DNA of 64,000 nt from CAWFSE01 sp963697565 (GCA_963697565.1 CAVOOM010000008.1:558001-622000); one strand, 5' to 3'; shown: positions 25,626-35,628, counted from the first letter of the stretch. The notes: generated from the sequence alone by a model not told the origin. Numbers and translations are program-made.

Positions 25626-27957
25626 GTGTCCTCACTCGCCCCGACGTACGCCGAGGCGCGCGCGGACCTGCTGGCCCGGCCCGGGATTCCCGGGCCGGGC
25701 CGGCGGCAGGCCCTCGCCGAGGCGGCCGACGCCTGGCTGGTGGAGGTGTTCGAGGCGGCGGGCGGCCCCGGGGCGGGCGCGTCCCTGGTGGCGGTCGGCG
25801 GCTACGGACGCAGCGAGCTGTCGCCTGGCTCCGACCTTGACCTGTTGCTGATCGTGCGTTCCTCCGCGTCCGCCGAGGCTGGGCTCGCCGAGCGGATCTG
25901 GTACCCGCTGTGGGACTCCGGCGTTCGGGTCGACCATGCCGTCCGCACGGCGGGGGAGGCGCGGCTCGTGGCGGCCGAGGACCTGCGCGCGTTGCTCGGG
26001 CTGCTCGACGCCCGCTGCGTGGCCGGCGACCCCGAGCCGGTGCAGCGGGTGGTCTCGTCGGTGCTGGCCGATTGGCGGGCCGCGGCCCGCCGCCGGCTGC
26101 CCGATCTGCTGGCCGACTGCCGGCAGCGCCATGAGCGTGCCGGCCACCTGGCGTACGCCCTGGAGCCCGACCTCAAGGAGGGCCGCGGGGGGCTGCGCGA
26201 TCTGGCGGTCCTGCGGGCGATCGGCGCCTCCTGGGTGGCCGACGCGCCGCACGCGGGGCTGCCCGAGTCCCGCCGGCTGCTGCTTGACGTGCGAGACGCC
26301 CTGCACATGTCGGGGGGCCGCGGGTCCGACCGGCTCGTCCAACAGGAGCACGCCCACGTGGCCGAGGCGATGGGCCTCGCCGACGGCGATGCGCTGCTAG
26401 CCGCGGTGGGCGAGGCGGCGCGGACCGTCACGTACGCGTTCGACACCGTCGCGGCGCGGGTCGAGCGCGCGGTCTCCGGCGGCTCCCGGCGGACCTTCCT
26501 GGCCGGCCCGCTGCGGCGGGGGCCCAAGCGGCTGCCGGTGCGGGCGCCCCTCGCCGACGGGGTCGTCGAGCAGGACGGCGAGGTGGTGCTGGCCCGCGAC
26601 GCCCGGCCGGCTCTCGATGCCTCGCTGGGGCTGCGGGCGGCCGCGGCGGCGGCGCAGGCCGGGCTTCGGCTCGCCCCCCACACGGTGGAGCGGCTCGCCG
26701 CCGAGGGGGCCGACCTCCCGGTCCCGTGGCCGCGGGACGCGCGGGAGGCGCTGGTGTCGCTGCTCGGGGCCGGGGCCGCGACCGTGCCGGTGTGGGAGGC
26801 GCTGGACCTCGCCGGGCTCGTCAGCCGCTGGATCCCCGAGTGGTCGGCGGTGCGCTACCGCCAGCAGCACAACCCGATCCACCGTTTCACGGTCGACCGC
26901 CACCTGGTCGAGGCCGCCGCCCACGCCTCGACGCTGACCCGCCGGGTCGCCCGTCCCGACCTGCTGCTCGTGGGGGCGCTGCTGCACGACATCGGCAAGG
27001 GCTTCCCGGGCGACCACACCGAGGCCGGGATGGTGGTGGTGGCCGACCTTGCCCCCCGGCTCGGCTTCGACGCCGCGGACACCGCCACGCTCGTGGCGAT
27101 GATCCGCCTGCACCTGCTGCTGCCGGAGACCGCGACCCGGCGCGACCTCGATGACCCGGCGACCCTGTCGGCGGTGGCCGCCGAGGTGGGCACCCGCGAG
27201 CTGCTGGATCTGCTGCACGCGCTCGCCCAGGCCGACGCGCTCGCCACCGGGCCGGCGGCGTGGACCGAGTGGCGGGCCGCGCTGATCGACGACCTCGCCG
27301 AGCGCACCCGGCAGACCCTCGCCGGGGACCCGGCGCCCCCGCCGCCGGCCCTCGACGGCGCGGACCTCCCCGAGCCCGGGCCCGACGGGCTCGCGGTGGC
27401 CTGGACGCGCGACCTCGTACGGCCATCGACTGCTCGTCTCGGCGCCGGACCGGGTCGGCCTGCTGGCCGACGTCGCCGGCGTGCTCAGCCTGCAGCGGCT
27501 CGCCGTGCGCTCGGCGCGGGTGGCCAGCGTCGGCGGCCGCGCGGTGCAGGAGTGGGTCGTGACGCCGGAGTTCGGCGACCCCCCTGCGGTGGACCGCGTC
27601 CGGGTCGACCTGCGGCGCACCCTCGACGGGACCCTCGACCTCGAAGGGCGGCTGGCCGCCCGCGCGGCCGACTACGCGCCAGCGCGGGGCGTCGTGATCG
27701 CGCCGCCCAGGGTCGAGCTCGTCCCGGGGGCCTCGTCGGCGGCGACGGTGATGGAGGTACGCGCCCACGACCGGCCGGGACTGCTGCGCACGGTGGCGGC
27801 CGCCCTCGCCGCCGAGGCGGTGGACGTCTCGGCGGCCGTCGTCGCGACGCTGGGCTCGGACGCGGTCGACGTGTTCTACCTCGCCCAGGACGGCGGCCCG
27901 CTCGATGCCGCCACGGCTGAGCGGGCCCGGGTCGCCGTCTTGGGCTCGCTGGCCTGA
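25626..27957 (+). CDS. glnD: PII nucleotidylyltransferase / removing enzyme (one frame break near 27419)
   Basis: Bifunctional enzyme that modifies and demodifies PII. The nucleotidyltransferase site GGYGRSELSPGSDLDLL is at about residue 60, the GlnD-specific region RHERAGHLAYALEPDLKEGRGG follows, then the HD domain (ALLHDIGKGFPGDHTEAG, about residue 455) and two C-terminal ACT domains (LLVSAPDRVGLLADVAG; VRAHDRPGLLRTVAAAL). The frame breaks just before the first ACT domain: removing one A in CTCGTACGGCC restores DLVGHRLLVSAPDR. With that, the enzyme is about 776 residues. GTG 25626 is 19 bases past glnB. I regard the break as a probable sequence error. Confidence 0.92.
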
Positions 27958-28009
27958 CAGCGCCAGCGGCCGGGCGGGGCCCGGGCGCGCGGCGGTTACC
28001 CTTGCCGAC

Positions 28010-29582
28010 GTGTTCGCCACGCTGTCTGACCGCCTTGCCGCCACCTTCAAGTCCCTGCGGGGCAAGGGGAGGCTGACCGAGGCCGACGTCGACGCCACCT
28101 GCCGTGAGATCCGGGTGGCCCTGCTCGAGGCCGATGTGGCGCTGCCGGTGGTCCGCGACTTCGTCGGACGGGTGCGCGAGCGGTCGCTCGGCGCAGAGGT
28201 GTCCCAGGCGCTGAACCCGGCGCAGCAGATCATCAAGATCGTCAACGAGGAGCTCGTCGAGATCCTCGGCGGCGAGACCCGCCGGGTCCGGCTCGCCAAG
28301 AACCCGCCGACCGTCGTGATGCTGCTCGGCCTGCAGGGCGCCGGCAAGACGACCCTCGCGGGCAAGCTCGCCCGCTGGTTCGCCGCCCAGGGCCACCAGC
28401 CGCTTCTCGTCGCCGCCGACCTCCAGCGGCCCAACGCGGTCGACCAGCTGGCCGTGGTCGCCGAGCGGGCGGGGGTGGCGGTCTTCGCCCCTGAGCCCGG
28501 CAACGGCGTCGGTGACCCCGTCCGGGTGTCCCGCGACGCCGTGGCCCATGCCCGCGTGCAGCAGTACGACGTGGTCATCGTCGACACCGCGGGCCGGCTC
28601 GCGATCGACGACGAGCTGGTCCGGCAGGCCGCGGACATCAAGGCCGCGGTCAACCCCGACGAGACGCTGTTCGTCGTCGACGCGATGATCGGCCAGGACG
28701 CCGTCACCACGGCCCAGCAGTTCGCCGCCGGCGTCGGGTTCGACGGCGTCGTCCTCACCAAGCTCGACGGCGACGCCCGCGGCGGGGCCGCCCTGTCGAT
28801 CCGGTCGGTGACCGGCCGGCCGGTGATGTTCGCCTCCAACGGCGAGAAGCTCGACGACTTCGACGTCTTCCACCCCGAGCGGATGGCCTCGCGCATCCTC
28901 GGCATGGGCGACGTCCTCACCCTCATCGAGCAGGCCGAGAAGGCGTTCGACGCCGATCAGGCCAAGCAGATGGCCGACAAGTTCCAGTCCGGCCAGGGCG
29001 GCGACCTCACCCTCGAGGACTTTCTGACCCAGATGCAGGCCGTCCGCAAGATGGGGTCGATCGGCAAGCTGCTCGGGATGCTGCCCGGGATGGGCGACAT
29101 GCGGGCGCAGATCGAGTCCATCGATGAGCGCGAGCTCGACCGCGCCGCCGCGATCATCCAGTCGATGACCCCGGCCGAGCGCCGCGACCCCAAGCTGCTC
29201 AACGGCTCGCGCCGGGCCCGGATCGCGCGTGGGTCCGGCACCCAGGTGAGCGATGTCAACGGCCTCGTCGACCGTTTCGTCGAGGCCCGCAAGATGATGG
29301 CGCAGATGTCGCGAGGCGGCGGGATGCCCGGCATGCCCGGCATGGGCGGGCTGCCCGGCATGGGGGGAATGGGCAAGAAGGCCAAGGGCCGCCAGGGCAA
29401 GGCCCCGGCGAAGTCGAAGAGCCGCAGCGGCAATCCGGCGAAGCGGGCCCAGGAGGAGGCGGCCGCCGCGCGCGCCGCGGACGTGTGCCGGCGCCGACGC
29501 GGAGGCCGACGCGTTGGCCTCGTTCGACCTGCCGGACGAGTTCAAGGGGCTCCTCGGCCCCAGCGGCCCCTCCGCCCGCTGA
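28010..29582 (+). CDS. ffh: Signal recognition particle protein Ffh (one frame break near 29485)
   Basis: SRP GTPase that binds signal peptides and 4.5S RNA. N domain, G domain (GLQGAGKTTLAGKLA, DTAGRLAIDDELV, TKLDGDARGG) and the Met-rich M domain (LTLEDFLTQMQAVRKMG; GGGMPGMPGM repeats) are complete. A basic linker (KKAKGRQGKAPAKSK) precedes a C-terminal tail. The frame is lost at about 29485. Removing one T gives a tail ending FDLPDEFKGLLGPSGPSAR and a stop at 29582, instead of a long run-on into rpsP. Start GTG 28010. The protein is about 523 residues, normal for actinobacteria. Confidence 0.94.
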
Positions 29583-29772
29583 CGTCGGCCGCAGGCCCGC
29601 ACAGCGGCCGTTTGGTGCGGCGAGGGGGCCTTCTGGCACAATCGGCGGCGAACCGACTGGCTGGGGTGCCCTCTACTCGCGCCGGCCTGGCGGTCCATCT
29701 GAGGCCCCACGCGTGCGCCCCACGTCGCGGCGGGAGCCCTCACCCCACCCACGTTCAGGAGAGCCCACACCC

Positions 29773-30207
29773 GTGGCCGTCAAGATCAAGCTCATGCGCC
29801 TCGGCAAGAAGCGCCACCCGCAGTACCGGATCGTCATCGCCGACTCGCGCACCGCGCGCGACGGCCGTTCGATCGAGGAGATCGGCAAGTACCACCCCAA
29901 GGAGGAGCCGAGCCTGATCGAGGTCGACTCCGAGCGGGCGCAGTACTGGCTGTCCGTCGGCGCGCAGCCGACCGAGCCGGTCCTGGCGATCCTCAAGGTC
30001 ACCGGCGACTGGCAGACCTTCAAGGGCCTGCCCGGCGGCGAGGGCACCCTGCGCGTCGCGGAGGCCAAGGCCGACAAGCGGACCGTGTTCGAGGCCGCGG
30101 CCAAGGCCGGCGACGAGCTGCCGGCCGCGACCACGCCGAAGAAGAAGGCGGCGAAGGACGCCGCCGAGGTCGAGGCGCCCGCCGAGGCCGAGGCCGAGCC
30201 GCGTTGA
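29773..30207 (+). CDS. rpsP: 30S ribosomal protein bS16 with acidic tail; tail probably continues to 30305
   Basis: The ribosomal core is MAVKIKLMRLGKKRHPQYRI through about residue 85. Actinobacterial bS16 often carries an Ala/Glu/Lys-rich extension, seen here as TPKKKAAKDAAEVEAPAEAEAEPR before a stop at 30207. The next 98 bases still encode the same low-complexity composition in shifting frames (EAAVEAAVETGRP, then AETEPTAEPE, then AEAETEA) and reach a stop at 30303-30305, one base before khpA. So the assembled stop may be an artefact. GTG 29773 follows TCAGGAGAG. A 190-base gap separates it from ffh, with TGGCACAAT as a possible extended -10. Confidence 0.93.
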   Translation: MAVKIKLMRLGKKRHPQYRIVIADSRTARDGRSIEEIGKYHPKEEPSLIEVDSERAQYWLSVGAQPTEPVLAILKVTGDWQTFKGLPGGEGTLRVAEAKADKRTVFEAAAKAGDELPAATTPKKKAAKDAAEVEAPAEAEAEPR

Positions 30208-30306
30208 GGCCGCCGTCGAGGCCGCCGTCGAGACCGGCCGGCCGCTGAGACCGAGCCGACTGCTGAGCCCGAGCGGCTGCGGCCGAGGCCGAGACCGAGG
30301 CCTGAC

Positions 30307-30546
30307 GTGCTCGACGAAGCGCTCGACCACCTCGTCAAGGGCATCGTCGACCACCCCGAGGACGTGCAGGTCACCGACCGCGAGCTGCGGCGGGGACGCG
30401 TCCTCGAGGTGCGGGTCCACCCCGATGACCTCGGCCGGGTGATCGGCCGCGGCGGACGCACCGCCCAGGCCCTGCGCACCGTGCTCGGGGCCGTCTCGGG
30501 GCAGGGCGTCCGGGTCGACTTCCTCGACGTCGACGAGCGCCGTTGA
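30307..30546 (+). CDS. khpA: KH-domain RNA-binding protein KhpA
   Basis: A 79-residue single KH domain with the GXXG loop as GRGG (RVIGRGGRTAQALR). KhpA partners KhpB/EloR and binds many RNAs in Gram-positive bacteria. The position between rpsP and rimM is conserved. It starts at GTG 30307 and its stop overlaps the rimM start (TTGA). Confidence 0.93.
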   Translation: MLDEALDHLVKGIVDHPEDVQVTDRELRRGRVLEVRVHPDDLGRVIGRGGRTAQALRTVLGAVSGQGVRVDFLDVDERR

Positions 30547-31085
30547 CCGATCCGCTGCGCGTGGTGGTCGGCCGAGTCGGCCGCGCGCACGGCGTACGCG
30601 GCGACCTGGTCGTCGACGTCCGCACCGACGAGCCCGAGCGCCGGATGGCGCCTGGGGCCGTGCTCTTCACCGAACCCGACCGGGGGCCGCTCACCGTGGC
30701 CGCCGGTCGCGTTCATTCGGGCCGCCTGCTGCTGCACTTCGAGGGCGTGGACGACCGCTCGACGGCCGAGGCGCTGCGTGGGGTCGTGCTGCTCGCGGAG
30801 GTCGACGCGGCCGAGCGGCCCGACGACGAGGACGAGTGGTACGACCGGCAGCTCGTCGGCCTGCGGGTCGCCGTCGTGGCCCCTGCAGGGGCCGAAACGG
30901 AGCTGGGCGCCGTGCGCGAGGTGGTGCACGCGCCGTACCAGGACCTGCTCGTGGTCGCGCTCGACGCCGGCGGCGAGGCGCTCGTGCCGTTCGTCGCCGA
31001 GATCGCCGTCGCGGTCGACCTCGAGGCCGGCCGGATCCTGATCGATCCGCCGCCCGGTCTGCTCGGCGAAGGGGCGGAGGACTGA
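30543..31085 (+). CDS. rimM: Ribosome maturation factor RimM
   Basis: A 180-residue 30S assembly factor. The N-terminal RimM domain carries VVGRVGRAHGVRGDLVV; the linker and PRC-barrel contain EDEWYDRQLVGLRV and VPFVAEIAVAVDLEAGRI. The start codon is TTG 30543, overlapping the khpA stop; family alignment starts exactly there. trmD begins 2 bases after the stop, as in most bacteria. Confidence 0.95.
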   Translation: MTDPLRVVVGRVGRAHGVRGDLVVDVRTDEPERRMAPGAVLFTEPDRGPLTVAAGRVHSGRLLLHFEGVDDRSTAEALRGVVLLAEVDAAERPDDEDEWYDRQLVGLRVAVVAPAGAETELGAVREVVHAPYQDLLVVALDAGGEALVPFVAEIAVAVDLEAGRILIDPPPGLLGEGAED

Positions 31086-31087
31086 GG

Positions 31088-31787
31088 GTGCGCCTCGACG
31101 TGGTGACGATCTTCCCCGAGTACCTCGCGCCGCTGCGGCTCTCGCTGGTCGGCAAGGCCGCCGAGTCGGGCCGGCTCGACATCCGGGTGCACGACCTGAG
31201 GGCGTGGGCCGAGGACCGGCACCGCACCGTCGACGACACCCCGTACGGCGGCGGCCCCGGGATGGTCATGAAGCCCGACGTCTGGGGCGATGCCCTCGAT
31301 GCGATCGCGCCGCCCACTGATCCGGACCAGCCGCTCCTGGTGATCCCGACCCCCGCGGGGCGCCCGCTCACCCAGGCGCTCGCCGCCGAGCTGGCAGCAG
31401 AGCCCTGGCTGCTGTTCGCCTGCGGCCGCTATGAGGGCATCGACGCGCGCGTGGCCGAGGACGCCTCGACCCGCATGCGCGTGCTGGAGGTCTCGATCGG
31501 CGACTACGTCCTAGCCGGCGGCGAGGCTGCGGTGCTGGTCATCGTCGAGGCGGTGGCCCGCCTGCTGCCGGGGGTGCTCGGCAACGCCGAGAGCGCGGTC
31601 GACGACTCGTTCGCCTCCGGGCAGGGGGGCTTGCTGGAGGGGCCGGTCTACACCAAGCCGCCCGTCTGGCGCGGCCGCGCGGTCCCCGACGTGCTCGCTC
31701 TCCGGGCACCACGCGGCGATCGACGCGTGGCGGCGGGAGCAGGCCGTGGAGCGCACGCGGCGGGTGCGCCCCGAGCTGCTGGGCTGA
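31088..31787 (+). CDS. trmD: tRNA (guanine(37)-N1)-methyltransferase (one frame break near 31696)
   Basis: SPOUT-family enzyme that methylates G37 next to the anticodon and is essential in most bacteria. RLDVVTIFPEYL, DDTPYGGGPGMVMKP, the SAM knot LLFACGRYEGIDARV and SIGDYVLAGGEAAVLVIVEA are all present. At about 31696 the frame changes. Removing one C (CTCGCTC to CTGCTC) restores PDVLLSGHHAAIDAWRREQ and the normal end at 31787, a protein of about 232 residues. As assembled the frame would run on past 31990. Given essentiality I judge this a sequence error. Confidence 0.93.
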
Positions 31788-31964
31788 GCGCCCAGCGCCG
31801 GCGCCGCCGGTTTCTCGCGCGACACCGCCCTGTGTCACACTTGCTGCGTTCCACCAGCCGGTCCGCGATCGCCCTGCCACAGGGGGACGTCCCGCGACGG
31901 CCGGCTCATCCCCGATCTGAACCCGCACCGCGGGTGGCCTGTGGCGCCCGTGAGGAGAACCACC

Positions 31965-32321
31965 ATGCAGAAGCTCGACGCCGTCGATAGCGCCTCCCTC
32001 AAAGAGGTCCCCGACTTCCGCCCCGGCGACACCCTGAAGGTCCACGTGCGCGTGATCGAGGGCGCCAAGAGCCGCATCCAGGTCTTCCAGGGCGTCGTCA
32101 TCCGCCGCCAGGGCCAGGGGGTCCGCGAGACGTTCACCGTCCGCAAGGTGTCGTACGGCGTCGGTGTGGAGCGCACGTTCCCGGTGCACACCCCGGTCAT
32201 CGAGAAGATCGAGGTGGTCACCCGCGGCGACGTGCGCCGGGCGAAGCTGTACTACCTCCGCGATCTGCGCGGCAAGGCCGCCAAGATCAAGGAGCGTCGC
32301 GAGAACGCTCCGCAGGCCTGA
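31965..32321 (+). CDS. rplS: 50S ribosomal protein bL19
   Basis: A 118-residue protein at the 30S-50S interface. DFRPGDTLKVHVRVIEG, RIQVFQGVVIRRQG and VRRAKLYYLRDLRGKAAKIKE are the bL19 signature blocks. ATG 31965 follows GAGGAGA by 6 bases and is preferred to the upstream in-frame GTG. The 177-base gap from trmD contains a plausible leader with GC-rich inverted repeats, but no L19-leader element can be asserted. The lepB pair follows. Confidence 0.96.
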   Translation: MQKLDAVDSASLKEVPDFRPGDTLKVHVRVIEGAKSRIQVFQGVVIRRQGQGVRETFTVRKVSYGVGVERTFPVHTPVIEKIEVVTRGDVRRAKLYYLRDLRGKAAKIKERRENAPQA

Positions 32322-32365
32322 CCGCAGCACGCCCCTCCGCGTCCGGTTGCAGGTAGCGTCCCCCC

Positions 32366-33178
32366 ATGCCGGAGCACGCTGCGCACGCGACGGCCGGGCC
32401 GGTGCCAGCAGGCGAGAACGGCGCGGGCCCCGAGTCCGAGCTCGGACCGCGGCGCGCGCGCCGGGAGGCCCAGCGCACCGCCAAGGCGGCCGAGAGGCGG
32501 TCGGCCGCGCGCGAGATCCCGATCCTGGCAGTCGTCGCGATCGTGCTCGCCCTGCTCGTCAAGACCTTCCTGCTGCAGGCCTTCTCGATTCCCTCGGGGT
32601 CGATGGAGAACACCCTGTTGGTGGGCGACCGGATCCTGGTGGAGAAGGTCGGCTACCGGTTTGGGGACATCTCCCGCGGCGACGTCGTCGTCTTCGACGG
32701 CGCCGACTCGTTCACCCCGGAGGTCACCGTCGCCGAGCCGCAGGGCCCGATCGGCTCGGCCCTGCGCTGGATCGGCCAGACCCTGGGACTGCAGGCCGAT
32801 GAGCGGGATTTCGTGAAGCGGGTGATCGGCGTCGGCGGCGACCGGGTGCAGTGCTGCGACGCCTCGGGCCGGGTGACCGTCAACGGCGTGCCGCTCGACG
32901 AGCCGTACCTGTTCCCGGGCGACGTCCCGAGCCGCGACGCCTTCGATGTCGTCGTCCCCGAAGGCAAGCTCTGGGTCATGGGCGACCACCGCTCGATCAG
33001 CCAGGACTCGCGGGCCCACCTCGGCGACCCGGGCGGGGGCTTCGTGCCCGAAGACCGGGTGATCGGCCGCGCCTTCGCGGTCGTCTGGCCGTTCGGCCGC
33101 TTCGAGGGGCTGGGGCCGCCCCCGACCTTCGAGGATCCCGCCCTCGACGCCAACCAGGGCCAGCAGGCCGCCCCGTGA
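32366..33178 (+). CDS. lepB: Type I signal peptidase (first copy)
   Basis: A 270-residue membrane serine peptidase that cleaves exported preproteins. A basic cytoplasmic N terminus (about 50 residues) leads to one membrane helix (IPILAVVAIVLALLVKTFLL). The nucleophile serine is in SIPSGSMENTL and the general-base lysine in DFVKRVIGVGGDRV. A Cys pair (VQCCD) and the box MGDHRSISQDSR follow. The long charged N-terminal region is typical of actinobacterial SPases. It overlaps the second lepB by GTGA. Confidence 0.94.
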   Translation: MPEHAAHATAGPVPAGENGAGPESELGPRRARREAQRTAKAAERRSAAREIPILAVVAIVLALLVKTFLLQAFSIPSGSMENTLLVGDRILVEKVGYRFGDISRGDVVVFDGADSFTPEVTVAEPQGPIGSALRWIGQTLGLQADERDFVKRVIGVGGDRVQCCDASGRVTVNGVPLDEPYLFPGDVPSRDAFDVVVPEGKLWVMGDHRSISQDSRAHLGDPGGGFVPEDRVIGRAFAVVWPFGRFEGLGPPPTFEDPALDANQGQQAAP

Positions 33179-33903
33179 CCGTCGCCGAGCCCGCAGGGGC
33201 CGGCCAGGCCCCGCAGCGCCAGCGACGCGGAGGGGTGTTCCGGGAGACCGCGATCCTGGTCATCGGCGCCCTCGTCGTCGCCGTCTTGGTGCGGACCTTC
33301 CTGATCCAGGCGTTCTACATCCCGTCGTCGTCGATGGAGGACACCCTGCGGATCGATGACCGGGTGCTGGCGAGCAAGCTGACCACCAACCTCGGCGAGG
33401 TGAGCCGCGGAGAGGTCGTCGTCTTCCGCGATCCCGGCGACTGGCTGTCGGTGGCCCCGGTGCAGGCGGACTCGTGGCGACAGTGGATCCGCGAGGGGCT
33501 GACCTTCGTCGGCCTGCTTCCGTCGGACACCGGCGATGACCTGGTCAAGCGCGTCATCGGGGTCGGCGGCGACCGCGTGCAGTGCTGCGACGCCGAGGGG
33601 CGCGTGACCGTCAACGGCCAGCCGCTCGACGAGGGGTCGTACCTCTACCCCGGCGACGTGCCCTCCACCGAGCCGTTCGACGTGCTCGTGCCCAAGGGCA
33701 GCCTGTGGCTCATGGGCGACCACCGCTCGGTGAGCCAGGACTCGCGCTTCCATGAGCGGGAGCGGGCCGGCAACGGCATGGTGCCCGAAGGCCAGGTGAT
33801 CGGGCGCGCGTTCGTCATCGTGTGGCCGTTCGCGCATTGGGCGACGCTGCCGATCCCCGAGACGTTCGGTCCGCGACTCGACCGGGCAGCGCCCACGCCA
33901 TGA
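33175..33903 (+). CDS. lepB: Type I signal peptidase (second copy)
   Basis: A 242-residue paralogue of the preceding gene. Membrane helix AILVIGALVVAVLVRTFLI, nucleophile serine in YIPSSSMEDTL, lysine in DLVKRVIGVGGDRV, the same VQCCD pair and MGDHRSVSQDSR. The catalytic dyad is complete, so both copies should be active; they differ around the substrate cleft and in the loop before the lysine. Start GTG 33175. Tandem SPase genes also occur in streptomycetes, where copies differ in substrate preference. Overlaps the next gene by ATGA. Confidence 0.93.
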   Translation: MTVAEPAGAGQAPQRQRRGGVFRETAILVIGALVVAVLVRTFLIQAFYIPSSSMEDTLRIDDRVLASKLTTNLGEVSRGEVVVFRDPGDWLSVAPVQADSWRQWIREGLTFVGLLPSDTGDDLVKRVIGVGGDRVQCCDAEGRVTVNGQPLDEGSYLYPGDVPSTEPFDVLVPKGSLWLMGDHRSVSQDSRFHERERAGNGMVPEGQVIGRAFVIVWPFAHWATLPIPETFGPRLDRAAPTP

Positions 33904-34421
33904 GCGCGGAGGGCCCCGCCGGCCTCGCGTACGACGTCGAGCGCACGTCGGTCCGCGTGGTGCTGCGCGATGGCTCGGGACGGCTGCTGCTCTTCTGGAC
34001 GGTCGACCCGGAGATGCCGGAGACGGGCGCCTGGTGGGAGCTGCCGGGCGGGGGCATGGAGCCGGGGGAGTCGTGGGCGGACACCGCATGCCGCGAGATC
34101 GCCGAGGAGACCGGGCTGCGGCTGTCGGTGGAGCAGATCGGCGAGCCGCGCTGGACCCGCACGGCGACGTACCTGCGCCGGCATCGTCGCGTGCTCCAGC
34201 ACGAGCTGGTGGTGGTCGCGGATCTCGACGTCGACGAGCCCCGCATCGCGCGCGACGGGCGCACGCCAGAGGAGCTCGAGGAGTACGTCGCCAGCCGATG
34301 GTGGGCGCCGGAGGAGGTCGCGGCCAGCGCGGAGCGGTTCTTCCCCGGGTCGCTGCCGGCCCTGCTCCCGCGGCTGCTGGCCGGCGAGCGCATCGACGAG
34401 CCGTTCGAGTTCTGGAACTGA
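33900..34421 (+). CDS. NUDIX hydrolase (first of two)
   Basis: A 173-residue hydrolase with a canonical Nudix box GGGMEPGESWADTACREI followed by AEETGL (about residues 48-70), preceded by WWELPGG. It should cleave a nucleoside diphosphate linked to another group; the substrate cannot be told. ATG 33900 overlaps the lepB stop. The position between lepB and rnhB suggests co-transcription with this housekeeping operon. Confidence 0.9.
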   Translation: MSAEGPAGLAYDVERTSVRVVLRDGSGRLLLFWTVDPEMPETGAWWELPGGGMEPGESWADTACREIAEETGLRLSVEQIGEPRWTRTATYLRRHRRVLQHELVVVADLDVDEPRIARDGRTPEELEEYVASRWWAPEEVAASAERFFPGSLPALLPRLLAGERIDEPFEFWN

Positions 34422-34441
34422 GCCGCGCCTACCCTGGCCGG

Positions 34442-34939
34442 GTGACCGCGCGCGACGAGCAGCCGATCCCGCGCCGTGGCGCTCGGGTGATCGTCGTCGA
34501 CCGCGAGGCGCGGGTGCTGCTCCTGCTGGGCGCCGACCCGGCCCGGCCGGCGGACCCGCCGTGGTGGTTCACCCCCGGCGGAGGGGTGGACCCAGGGGAG
34601 AGCGACTCGGAGGCGGCCCGCCGCGAGCTGTACGAGGAGACGGGGCACCGGGCCGGCGACCTGGGCGAGCCGGTCTGGCGGCGGGTGGTGGAGTTCGGCT
34701 TCCTGGGGCGCACGTACCGCCAGTCCGAGGTGTTCTTCCTGCTCGAGGTCGACCGGTTCGCGGTCGACACCGGGGGGCACAGCGTGATCGAGCGGGAGGC
34801 CGTCCTCGGGCATCGCTGGTGGCCGCTGGCTGAGCTGGCGGCGACGGCCGAGACGGTCTACCCCTCGTCCCTGGCCGCCGAGCTGGCCGCGCTGCTGCGC
34901 GACGGCCGCCCGGCCGAGCCGATCGAGGTGGCCCCGTGA
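34442..34939 (+). CDS. NUDIX hydrolase (second of two)
   Basis: A 165-residue hydrolase with Nudix box GGGVDPGESDSEAARREL followed by YEETGH (about residues 47-70). It resembles the upstream NUDIX gene in layout but is clearly diverged outside the box, so the tandem may be an old duplication. GTG 34442; the stop overlaps rnhB by GTGA. Substrate unknown. Confidence 0.9.
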   Translation: MTARDEQPIPRRGARVIVVDREARVLLLLGADPARPADPPWWFTPGGGVDPGESDSEAARRELYEETGHRAGDLGEPVWRRVVEFGFLGRTYRQSEVFFLLEVDRFAVDTGGHSVIEREAVLGHRWWPLAELAATAETVYPSSLAAELAALLRDGRPAEPIEVAP

Positions 34940-35628
34940 CCCGGACCCCCACGCTGCGCGTGGAGCGGGCCCTGTTGCGCGAGGGCGCCGGGCTGCTGGC
35001 CGGCATGGACGAGGTCGGCCGCGGCGCGCTGTGCGGACCGGTCACGGTGGGGGTCTGCCTGGTCGCCGACTCGACGCCAACCGCGCCGCGCGGGCTGCGG
35101 GACAGCAAGCTCCTCACGCCCGAGGCCCGGGAGCGGCTGGCGCCTCGGATCGAGCGATGGGCGATCGGCTCCGCCGTGGGGCACGCGTCCGCGGCCGAGA
35201 TCGACACCTGGGGGATCCTGCGGGCGCTGCGCCTGGCCGGGCTGCGGGCGTTGGCCGCGCTGCCGACGGCGCCAGACCTGGTGCTGCTGGACGGGTCGTA
35301 CGACTGGCTGGCCGATCGCGGCGACGACGTGCTCTTCGGGCCCGGCCAGGGCGAGGCACTGCCCGAGGCGCCGCGGGTGCTGACCCGGGTGAAGGCCGAC
35401 CTCGCGTGCGCCTCCGTCGCTGGCGCGAGCGTGCTCGCCAAGACCTGCCGCGACGCGTTGATGGAGCGACTCGACGACGAGCACCCGGGGTACGGGTGGC
35501 GCGAGAACCGCGGCTACGCGACCCCGGGCCACATCGAGGCGCTCGCGCGGCTCGGAGCCTCCGGTGAGCATCGGCGCAGCTGGTCGCTGCCCGGCCTGGG
35601 CCGAGACGCGCAAGAATGCCTGCCATGA
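34936..35628 (+). CDS. rnhB: Ribonuclease HII
   Basis: A 230-residue enzyme that removes ribonucleotides from DNA-RNA hybrids. The first catalytic block GMDEVGRGALCGPVTVG is at about residue 23, RDSKLLTPEARERL near 55, DLVLLDGSYDW near 117, and the final conserved VKADLACASVAGASVLAK near 155. A GYATPGHIEAL motif closes the domain. GTG 34936; overlaps the next gene by ATGA. Confidence 0.95.
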   Translation: MTRTPTLRVERALLREGAGLLAGMDEVGRGALCGPVTVGVCLVADSTPTAPRGLRDSKLLTPEARERLAPRIERWAIGSAVGHASAAEIDTWGILRALRLAGLRALAALPTAPDLVLLDGSYDWLADRGDDVLFGPGQGEALPEAPRVLTRVKADLACASVAGASVLAKTCRDALMERLDDEHPGYGWRENRGYATPGHIEALARLGASGEHRRSWSLPGLGRDAQECLP

